Source: Brevundimonas sp. UBA7534 | Lineage (GTDB): Bacteria; Pseudomonadota; Alphaproteobacteria; Caulobacterales; Caulobacteraceae | NCBI RefSeq assembly: GCF_002479325.1 | Contig: NZ_DLMO01000155.1 | Coordinates: 13,900-26,181, forward strand | Direction of reading: 5' to 3' | DNA length: 12,282 bases | Shown here: positions 4,975 through 11,082 of the stretch, piece after piece | How positions within the stretch are numbered: position 1 is the stretch's first letter | Layout: the number at the start of each line of letters is the position of its first letter | The notes under the pieces: model-generated | What the model saw: only the letters and a program-made list of their open reading frames with translations | Databases searched by the model: none | What the model was told of the DNA's origin: nothing | Program-made: the position numbers and the translations under genes

Positions 4975-7707
4975 ATGCTTGAGAAGACCTTCGAACCCCA
5001 GGCCGCCGAACCGCGTCTCTACGCCCAGTGGGAGGAGAGCGGCCTGTTCGCGCCGCGCCAAGACACGGCGGCCGGCGCCTATTCGATCGTCATCCCGCCG
5101 CCGAATGTGACGGGCAGCCTGCACATCGGCCATGCGCTGAACAACACGCTTCAGGACATCCTGGCCCGCTATCACCGGATGAAGGGCCAGGCCGTCCTAT
5201 GGCTGCCGGGCACGGACCACGCCGGCATCGCCACCCAGATGGTGGTGGAGCGCAAGCTGGCGGCCGAAGGGAACGCCGGCCGCCGCGATCTGGGCCGCGA
5301 CGCCTTCATCGAGAAGGTGTGGGACTGGAAGGCCGAGAGCGGCGGGACCATCGTGCGCCAGCTGCGTCGTCTGGGCGCGTCGTGCGACTGGTCGCGCGAG
5401 CGGTTCACCCTGGACGAGGGTCTGAACGCCGCCGTCCGCAAGGTCTTCGTCCAGCTGCATCGCGAGGGCCTGATCTATCGCGACAAGCGGCTGGTGAACT
5501 GGGATCCGCATTTCCAGACCGCCATCTCGGACCTGGAGGTCGAGCAGAAGGAGGTCGACGGCGCCTATTGGCACTTCGCCTATCCGCTGGCCGACGGCGT
5601 GACCTATGAACATCCGGTCGCCTTCGACGAGGACGGCAAGGCCACGGAATGGGAGACGCGCGACTACATCGTGGTGGCCACCACCCGGCCCGAGACCATG
5701 CTGGGCGACACCGGCGTGGCGGTTCATCCTGGCGACCAACGCTATGCCGGTCTGGTCGGCAAGTTCGTGACCCTGCCGATCACCGGGCGCCGCATTCCCA
5801 TCGTCGCCGACGACTATGCCGACCCGACCAAGGGCTCGGGCGCGGTGAAGATCACGCCGGCGCATGATTTCAATGACTTCGGCGTGGGCAAGCGCGCGGG
5901 CCTTGAAGCGCTGAACATCCTGGACGCCTTTGGCCGCATCACCGCCGCCGACACGCCCGACGTGCCGGCCGAATATGTCGGCCTTGACCGCTTCGCCGCG
6001 CGCAAGGCCATCGTCGCCCGCGCCGAGGAAGAGGGCTGGCTGCGCGAAATCGAGAAGACCAAACACGTCGTCCCGCACGGCGACCGTTCCGGCGTGGTCA
6101 TCGAGCCGTGGCTGACGGACCAGTGGTACGTCGACGCCAAGGTCCTGGCCCAGCCCGCGCTGAGGGCGGTGGAGCAGGGGGACACGGTCTTCGAACCGGC
6201 CAGCTATTCCAAGATTTACTTCGAGTGGCTGAACCACATCGAGCCGTGGTGCATTTCGCGCCAGCTGTGGTGGGGGCACCGCATCCCGGCCTGGTACGGC
6301 CCGAACGGCGAAATCTACGTTGCCGAGACGGAAGAAGACGCCCGCGAACAGGCGATGGCGGACTATGATTCCGAGGTCGCCCTGACCCAGGATGAAGACG
6401 TCCTCGACACCTGGTTCTCCTCGGCCCTGTGGCCGTTCTCGACCATGGGCTGGCCCGAGAAGACCGAGGATCTGGAGCGGTTCTATCCGACCAGCGATCT
6501 GGTCACGGCGGCGGACATCATCTTCTTCTGGGTCGCCCGGATGATGATGATGGGCCTGCACTTCATGGACGGCGTCGCGCCGTTCAAGCGGGTCATCATC
6601 AACGGCCTGGTCCGCGACGAGAAGGGCCAGAAGATGTCGAAGTCCAAGGGCAACGTCATCGACCCCCTGGAGATCATCGACGAGCTGGGCGCCGACCCCT
6701 TGCGCTTCACCATGGCCATCCTGTCGGGCACGCGCGACATCAAGCTGTCGAAGCAGCGGATCGAGGGCTATCGCAACTTCGGCACCAAGCTGTGGAACGC
6801 CGCCCGTTTCAGCCAGATGAACGAGGCCCGGCGCGTCGAGGGCTTCGATCCGGCGACGGTCGATCAGGCGATCAACCGCTGGATCCGGGGCGAGCTGACC
6901 AAGGCCGAGCGCGCCGTGTCGGGCGCCATCGAGGGCGGCCGTTTCGACGATGCGGCGGGGGCTCTCTATCGCTTCATCTGGAACGTTTTCTGCGACTGGT
7001 ATCTGGAACTGGCCAAGCCGGTCTTCAGCGGGTCTGACGAAGCGGCGAAGGCCGAGACCCGCGCCATGACCGCCTGGACCCTGGATCAGATCCTGAAGCT
7101 GCTGCACCCGGTCATGCCCTACATCACCGAGGAACTGTGGGCCGAACTGGGCAAGGACGGTCCGGCGCGCGACAGCCTGCTGATCGGCGCGCAATGGCCG
7201 GTTCTGCCCGACAGCTTCGTCGATGCGGAGGCCGAGGCCGAGATCGGCTGGCTGGTCGATCTGGTGGGCGAGGTCCGGGGCCTGCGCAGCGAGATGAATG
7301 TGCCGCCATCGGCCAAGCCTCGCCTGACCTTCGTTGCGCCCGATGCGACGACGGAAGGGTTGATGGCCCGCCACCGCGACCTGATTCTGACCCTGGCGCG
7401 CGTGTCTGAGATCGCCTCCGCCGCGACCGCGCCGGAAGGGGCGGTGACCTTCGTCTCCGGCGGCGCCACGGCCGCCCTGTCGCTGGCCGGGATCATCGAC
7501 CTGACCGCCGAGCGCGCTCGTCTGGAAAAGGAGATCGCGGCCTTCGACAGCGACATCGGCCATGTAAACAAAAAGTTGGGTAATCCCAACTTCGTCGCCC
7601 GCGCCGCGCCCGAGGTGGTCGAGGAGCAGCGCGAGAAGCTGGCCGCCGCCGAGGCCGGCAAGGCCAAGCTCCAGGCCGCCCTGGCGCGGTTGAGCGAGAT
7701 CAGATGA
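4975..7707 (+). CDS. valS: Valyl-tRNA synthetase
   Basis: A 910-aa class I aminoacyl-tRNA synthetase that charges tRNA-Val with valine and edits mischarged threonine. The HIGH signature is at residues 50-53 within PPNVTGSLHIGHALNN, and KMSKS at 553-557. The inserted CP1 editing domain shows TTRPETM (236-242) followed by LGDTGVAVHP. The anticodon-binding domain starts after about residue 640 (RFIWNVFCDWYLELAKP). The last 65 or so residues form the Val-specific coiled-coil arm (from LTAERARLEKEIAAFDSDI, with LGNPNFVARAAPEVVEEQ). Length and motifs are complete. ATG 4975 has only a weak AAAGAG ribosome site 5 bases upstream. No T-box or leader peptide was seen in the 110-base gap before it. Confidence 0.98.
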   Translation: MLEKTFEPQAAEPRLYAQWEESGLFAPRQDTAAGAYSIVIPPPNVTGSLHIGHALNNTLQDILARYHRMKGQAVLWLPGTDHAGIATQMVVERKLAAEGNAGRRDLGRDAFIEKVWDWKAESGGTIVRQLRRLGASCDWSRERFTLDEGLNAAVRKVFVQLHREGLIYRDKRLVNWDPHFQTAISDLEVEQKEVDGAYWHFAYPLADGVTYEHPVAFDEDGKATEWETRDYIVVATTRPETMLGDTGVAVHPGDQRYAGLVGKFVTLPITGRRIPIVADDYADPTKGSGAVKITPAHDFNDFGVGKRAGLEALNILDAFGRITAADTPDVPAEYVGLDRFAARKAIVARAEEEGWLREIEKTKHVVPHGDRSGVVIEPWLTDQWYVDAKVLAQPALRAVEQGDTVFEPASYSKIYFEWLNHIEPWCISRQLWWGHRIPAWYGPNGEIYVAETEEDAREQAMADYDSEVALTQDEDVLDTWFSSALWPFSTMGWPEKTEDLERFYPTSDLVTAADIIFFWVARMMMMGLHFMDGVAPFKRVIINGLVRDEKGQKMSKSKGNVIDPLEIIDELGADPLRFTMAILSGTRDIKLSKQRIEGYRNFGTKLWNAARFSQMNEARRVEGFDPATVDQAINRWIRGELTKAERAVSGAIEGGRFDDAAGALYRFIWNVFCDWYLELAKPVFSGSDEAAKAETRAMTAWTLDQILKLLHPVMPYITEELWAELGKDGPARDSLLIGAQWPVLPDSFVDAEAEAEIGWLVDLVGEVRGLRSEMNVPPSAKPRLTFVAPDATTEGLMARHRDLILTLARVSEIASAATAPEGAVTFVSGGATAALSLAGIIDLTAERARLEKEIAAFDSDIGHVNKKLGNPNFVARAAPEVVEEQREKLAAAEAGKAKLQAALARLSEIR

Positions 7708-7715
7708 TTTCCGTT

Positions 7716-7766
7716 CCGCTCATCCAGGCGAAAGAACTGGGTCCCGGCTTTCGCCGGGATGAGCGG
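7716..7766. repeat. 51-bp interrupted palindrome (REP-like) between valS and tlyA
   Basis: The outer arms CCGCTCATCC (7716-7725) and GGATGAGCGG (7757-7766) are perfect complements. After one mismatch (A7726/G7756) the inner arms GGCGAAAG (7727-7734) and CTTTCGCC (7748-7755) are also perfect. The total is 18 paired bases around a 13-base loop, AACTGGGTCCCGG. The sequence resembles the dispersed intergenic palindromes common in alphaproteobacterial genomes. No second copy was seen in this window. It starts 8 bases after the valS stop and ends 2 bases before the tlyA start. Confidence 0.8.
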
Positions 7767-7768
7767 TA

Positions 7769-8506
7769 GTGAAGGTCCGAATCGACCAGCTCCTCGTCGC
7801 GCGCGGGCTGTTCGACACCCGGGCCCGCGCCCGCGCGGCCATTGAGGCGGGACGCGTCAGGGCCGACGGGCGCACCGTGGCCAAGCCGTCCGAACAGGTC
7901 GCGGACGACGCCGTGATCGAGGCCGAGGCCGCCCACCGCTGGGTCGGGCGGGGCGCCCTGAAGCTGGATCACGCCCTGACCCTGTGGCCCGTCGCGGTCG
8001 GCGGTCGCACGGCGCTGGATGTCGGCGCCTCCACCGGCGGCTTCACCGAGGTGCTGCTGGACCGGGGCGCGGTCCGCGTCTTCGCCGTCGACGTGGGCTT
8101 CGGCCAGATGCACCCCCGCGTGGCGGCTGATCCTCGCGTCGTGACTCTGGAGCGGACGGACGCCCGCGACCTGACGCCCGCCCTGATCCCGGACGCGCCG
8201 TCCCTGATCGTGTGCGACGCCAGTTTCATCAGCCTGTCCAAGGTCCTGCCCGCCGCCCTGGCCCTGGCGGCGCCCGGCGCCGACCTGATCACCCTGGTCA
8301 AGCCGCAGTTCGAGGCGGAAGGCCCCAAGGCGGTCGGCAAGAAGGGCGTGGTCAAGGACCCCGCCGCCCACGCCGCCGCCGTTCAGCGGGTGCGCGACTG
8401 GCTGGAGGACGCCGGCTGGTCGGTTCAGGCGACCGCCGAAAGCCCGATCACCGGCGGCGACGGCAATGTCGAGTTCCTGCTGTGGGCGCGTCGCCCGGCC
8501 CACTGA
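7769..8506 (+). CDS. tlyA: TlyA-family rRNA 2'-O-methyltransferase (S4 domain plus FtsJ-like domain)
   Basis: A 245-aa protein, the family's usual length. TlyA enzymes methylate ribose 2'-OH of C1920 in 23S rRNA and in some lineages C1409 in 16S rRNA, and are often misnamed hemolysins. Residues 1-60 are an S4 RNA-binding domain (RIDQLLVARGLFDTRARARA). The FtsJ-like domain has AdoMet motif I DVGASTGGFTEVLL (84-97). A Lys-Asp-Lys-Glu set matches the catalytic tetrad: K65 in GRGALKLDHA, D150 in CDASFIS, K178 in LVKPQFEA, E235 in GNVEFLLW. GTG 7769 is the first possible start because an in-frame TGA lies at 7760-7762. The only upstream ribosome-site candidate, GGGATGAG (7756-7763), is inside the right arm of the palindrome, so translation may depend on whether the hairpin opens. 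Confidence 0.92.
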   Translation: MKVRIDQLLVARGLFDTRARARAAIEAGRVRADGRTVAKPSEQVADDAVIEAEAAHRWVGRGALKLDHALTLWPVAVGGRTALDVGASTGGFTEVLLDRGAVRVFAVDVGFGQMHPRVAADPRVVTLERTDARDLTPALIPDAPSLIVCDASFISLSKVLPAALALAAPGADLITLVKPQFEAEGPKAVGKKGVVKDPAAHAAAVQRVRDWLEDAGWSVQATAESPITGGDGNVEFLLWARRPAH

Positions 8507-8525
8507 CGCTTCGCGCAAAGAGAAA

Positions 8526-8551
8526 CCGCCGGGGGATTGCTCCCTCGGCGG
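8526..8551. terminator. Terminator between convergent tlyA and the glycine-zipper gene
   Basis: CCGCCGGGGGA (8526-8536) and TCCCTCGGCGG (8541-8551) form an 11-bp stem with one G-U pair and a TTGC loop. Leftward, for the glycine-zipper gene, it is followed by TTTCTCTTT, a good U-tract. Rightward, for tlyA, there is no T-run, so it may serve as a stem only. Confidence 0.75.
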
Positions 8552-8613
8552 CTCCCGTCACGACACCGATCGACAGGGGGGCTGAAAAGAACCGGTGGCG
8601 CGATCTCTGGTCC

Positions 8614-9264
8614 TCAATATCCGTAGGAATAGCTGTAGGTGTAGACCGGCGGATAATAGGGGTTGTTGCGCGGCGGATAGTAGCCGACCGTGGGACGATA
8701 GCCGTAGCCGTAGCTGTAGGTCGGCTGCGTGTAGGCATAGCTGGTGGAATAGCCGTAGCTGTAACCCTGCGGCCGATAATATCCGCCTTGGTTGTAGTAG
8801 CCGCCACCGTAGTAGCGGTCTCGGCGATCATATCGGTCGTCGCGGTAATAGTCGCCGCGATAGCGGTCGTCGTATCGTCCGTCGTACCGCCCATCGTAGC
8901 GGTCGGCGTAACGGTCTTCGTAGCGGCGGTCGTCATAGCGGTCGTCGCGCACATATCCGCGGCAATAGTCGCTGCCGCTGGACCGACCCGCCGCTCCGCC
9001 GACGACAGCGCCGAGCACGCCGCCCAGGATGCTGCCTTCGGTGCGGCGACCCCGCGCGGCCAGTTGGGACCCCGCCACCGCGCCGACCGTGCCGCCGATC
9101 AGGGCGCCGGCGCCGGTGCGGCCGTCACGATACTGCTCGCAACGCGGATCATCGCCGCGACGGTCGTAGTAATAGCCCTGCGCCGAGGCGGCGGCGGGGA
9201 GGAGGGCCGCTGCCCCGACCGCCAGGGCGGCCAGCGAGACGCGGGCGGAGAGACGTTTGGACAT
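8614..9264 (-). CDS. Secreted glycine-zipper protein with Tyr-rich low-complexity tail
   Basis: A 216-aa envelope protein of unknown function. Residues 1-29 are a signal peptide (SKRLSARVSLAALAV, then AAASA) with no lipobox cysteine, so it should be a soluble or membrane-inserted periplasmic or outer-membrane protein. Two glycine-zipper segments follow, GAGALIGGTVGAVAGS (51-66) and GSILGGVLGAVVGGAAG (77-93), as in the Rickettsia 17-kDa antigen family. Cys42 and Cys101 bracket them and could form a disulfide. Residues 103-150 are DRYD/GRYD-type charged repeats; 151-216 are Gly/Tyr/Ser/Pro-rich (GYSYGYSTSY, TYSYGYGY, YTYSYSYGY). I count 36 tyrosines in residues 91-216. The start has AGGAG (9272-9276) 7 bases upstream. 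It lies inverted between tlyA and the RlmD-like gene, and is a single-gene unit with its own terminator. Confidence 0.85.
   Translation of the reverse strand: MSKRLSARVSLAALAVGAAALLPAAASAQGYYYDRRGDDPRCEQYRDGRTGAGALIGGTVGAVAGSQLAARGRRTEGSILGGVLGAVVGGAAGRSSGSDYCRGYVRDDRYDDRRYEDRYADRYDGRYDGRYDDRYRGDYYRDDRYDRRDRYYGGGYYNQGGYYRPQGYSYGYSTSYAYTQPTYSYGYGYRPTVGYYPPRNNPYYPPVYTYSYSYGY
8815..8958 (-). repeat. Imperfect DRYD/GRYD-coding repeats
   Basis: Inside the glycine-zipper gene, the stretch coding residues 103-150 repeats short units of Asp, Arg and Tyr (DDRYDDRR, DRYDGRYDGRYDDRY). On the plus strand it appears as recurring CGGTCGTCGTA-like words. Such a stretch is prone to expansion or contraction between strains. 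Confidence 0.7.
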
Positions 9265-9436
9265 GGCGGGGCTCCTGAAACCTGTTTAGCCAACGGCGTA
9301 ACGTTAACCACGCCGCGTCCGTTTCATAGGCTTAACGCCTGTGAGGTGAACGGGCGTTGAGCGCGCCGTTCATCTTCGTTCATCTTGGGCCGCCGCCGGC
9401 TTGAGCCGACGGGGTGCGGGCGGCTAGAAGCGCGCG
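9265..9436. promoter_or_regulatory. Divergent control region between the glycine-zipper and RlmD-like genes
   Basis: This 172-base gap must hold both promoters; I could not assign -35/-10 pairs with confidence. It contains several symmetric elements. GGCGT/ACGCC (9295-9314) flank a TAACGTTA palindrome (9299-9306). AGGC-TTAAC-GCCT lies at 9328-9340. GAACGG/CCGTTC form an imperfect 24-base hairpin (9348-9371). A tandem 10-bp repeat, GTTCATCTTC then GTTCATCTTG, lies at 9368-9387. The ribosome site of the leftward gene is at 9272-9276; the rightward gene has no strong one. Confidence 0.45.
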
Positions 9437-10678
9437 ATGCAGACCTTGAGGATCGACCGCGTTGGCGGGCAGGGCGACGGGATCGCCGACACCCCGTCCG
9501 GGCCGGTCTTTGCGCCGCTGACCCTGCCGGGCGAGACGGTGCGCGCGCAGGTGGTCGAGGGGCGGGCGGAGAGAGTCGACGTCGTCGAGGCCAGCCCGGA
9601 CCGGATCCCTCCGATCTCGCCCCAGTATGGCGATTGCGGCGGCTGTTCGCTGCAGCATTGGGCGCACGGACCGTATCTGGAGTGGAAGCGCCAGCAGGTT
9701 CGTCTGGCTCTGGCGCGAGAGCAGATCGAGACGGAGGTCGAGCCGACCGTGGCGGTCCCGGCCGGAACGCGCCGCCGCCTGGCGCTGCACGCTCGACGGG
9801 GAGCGGACGGGCGGGCGATCCTGGGGTTCAAGGCGCGCCGCTCCTGGCGGCTGGTCGAGGTGCGGGAATGTCCGGTCGCCGATCCCCGGATCGTGCGGGC
9901 GATCCCGGCGCTGGCGGCGTTGGCGGAGCCTCTGCTGGAGCATGCCAAGTCGGCGCCGACGCTGCACGTGACCTGGACGCTGACCGGGCTGGACGTGGAC
10001 GTCACGGGCGTGGAGCGGCGTTTCGGCGGCCTGTCGCGCGACGCCCAGATGAAGGCGATCGCGGCGGCGGGGCGGGTCGATCTGGCGCGGCTGAGTCTGG
10101 CGGGAGAGACCCTGGTCATGGCGCGCCAGCCGCAGGTCGCGTTCGGACCGGCGACGGTCTCCCTGCCGGCGGGCGGTTTCCTGCAGGCCGTGCCGGAGGC
10201 CGAGGCGGCCATGGTGTCGCGCGCCGTTCAGGCGGTGCGGGGCGCCAAGAAGATCGCCGACCTGTTCTGCGGCGCGGGGACGTTCACCTTTCCGCTGGCG
10301 ACCGTCGCGCCGGTGATCGCAGCCGACGCCTCGAAGGCGGGGATCGAGGCGCTGAAGGCGGGCGTGAGGTCGGCCAAGGGCATGAAGGCGATCACGGCCG
10401 AGGCGCGCGACCTGTTCCGTCGGCCGTTGACCCCGTTCGACCTGAAGGGCTGCGACGCCGTCGTGTTCGATCCGCCCCGCGCCGGCGCCGTGGAGCAGAC
10501 GGCGCAGATCGCCGCGACCAAGGCGGCGGTGGTCGTGGGGGTGTCGTGCAATCCGCAGACCTTCGCCCGGGACGCCCGGGTTCTGATCGACGCCGGCTTC
10601 AGGCTGGAGCGGGTCACGCCGGTCGACCAATTCCTCTGGTCGGCCCATGTCGAACTGGTCGCGGTTTTCAGGCGGTAG
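9437..10678 (+). CDS. RlmD/RumA-like 23S rRNA (uracil-5-)-methyltransferase
   Basis: A 413-aa class I AdoMet RNA methyltransferase of the TrmA/RlmD family, which makes 5-methyluridine (U1939 of 23S rRNA for RlmD). A TRAM-like N-terminus (residues 1-55) leads into an iron-sulfur region. Of the four expected cysteines, C67 and C70 (DCGGCSLQH) and C145 (VRECPV) are present, but the first position is serine (S61). The catalytic half shows motif I IADLFCGAGTFTFPLA (273-288), FDPPRAG (344-350), the nucleophile Cys371 in VSCNPQTF, and Glu406 in SAHVELVAVF. ATG 9437 is fixed by an in-frame TAG at 9425-9427; no good ribosome site is visible. The next gene starts 6 bases after the stop, so the two form an operon. 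Family is secure; target U1939 is inferred, and another uridine is possible. Confidence 0.88.
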   Translation: MQTLRIDRVGGQGDGIADTPSGPVFAPLTLPGETVRAQVVEGRAERVDVVEASPDRIPPISPQYGDCGGCSLQHWAHGPYLEWKRQQVRLALAREQIETEVEPTVAVPAGTRRRLALHARRGADGRAILGFKARRSWRLVEVRECPVADPRIVRAIPALAALAEPLLEHAKSAPTLHVTWTLTGLDVDVTGVERRFGGLSRDAQMKAIAAAGRVDLARLSLAGETLVMARQPQVAFGPATVSLPAGGFLQAVPEAEAAMVSRAVQAVRGAKKIADLFCGAGTFTFPLATVAPVIAADASKAGIEALKAGVRSAKGMKAITAEARDLFRRPLTPFDLKGCDAVVFDPPRAGAVEQTAQIAATKAAVVVGVSCNPQTFARDARVLIDAGFRLERVTPVDQFLWSAHVELVAVFRR

Positions 10679-10683
10679 GAACG

Positions 10684-11082
10684 ATGGACGACGAGGCCTT
10701 CGAAGAGGACGGCGGCGGATTCGACGCCGAGGACTGGACGCGGCTGACGCCCTTCGTCGGAGCGGTGGCGACGCTGGACGACGTGCAGGCGCGGCGCGCG
10801 GTCTTCGCCCTGGCCGACACCGACGATCCGCGCTCGATCCGGATGGACCTGCCGCAGCCGGCGATCTGGTGGGACGAGGACGGCGAACAGGCCGTCGTGG
10901 TGGTCCAGGCCGAAAGCCACCTGAACGCCGAGGGCGAGCCGATGGAGGTGCTGGGCCTGATCCTGCCGGACGGCGGCGGCGCGGTGGCGCTGATGGACGA
11001 TGTCGACCTGGTGGACGCCAGCGACCCGACCTGGCGCGACCTGGTGACGAACGCGATCGATCCCGACGCCGCGGCCGATTAG
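10684..11082 (+). CDS. Small acidic protein of unknown function
   Basis: A 132-aa protein I do not recognise. It is strongly acidic: I count 33 Asp/Glu against 6 Arg and no Lys. The first 18 residues are almost all acidic or Gly (MDDEAFEEDGGGFDAEDW). The middle reads as a compact alpha/beta domain: TPFVGAVATLDDVQARRAVF, PAIWWDEDGEQAVVVVQAES, EVLGLILPDGGGAVALMDDV. There is no signal peptide or membrane segment, so it is probably cytosolic. It starts 6 bases after the RlmD-like stop, and that TAG is part of the AGGA (10677-10680) ribosome site, so translation is probably coupled. Its own TAG overlaps the stop of the opposing radical SAM gene. The open frame continues upstream through the RlmD-like gene, but that extension is out-of-frame reading. 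Function is unknown. Confidence 0.75.
   Translation: MDDEAFEEDGGGFDAEDWTRLTPFVGAVATLDDVQARRAVFALADTDDPRSIRMDLPQPAIWWDEDGEQAVVVVQAESHLNAEGEPMEVLGLILPDGGGAVALMDDVDLVDASDPTWRDLVTNAIDPDAAAD

Noticed and set aside
5197..7563. 788-codon open frame antisense to valS
   Set aside because: It mirrors valS in a GC-rich genome where third-position G/C removes antisense stops. Composition is atypical (very Gln/Gly/His/Arg rich) and no family is recognisable.
8595..9360. Rightward open frames antisense to the glycine-zipper gene
   Set aside because: Their Val/Ala or Arg/Ser repeats are the complement of the Tyr/Asp repeats; the leftward frame has a signal peptide, AGGAG and a terminator.
9368..9381. Second possible LexA box, GTTC-N6-GTTC
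   Set aside because: The spacing is 6, not 7 bases; it is better described as a 10-bp tandem repeat.
9385..10683. Upstream extension of the acidic protein's frame through the whole RlmD-like gene
   Set aside because: The extension is low-complexity Gly/Arg-rich reading of another gene in a shifted frame. The ATG at 10684 has a ribosome site and matches the gene junction.
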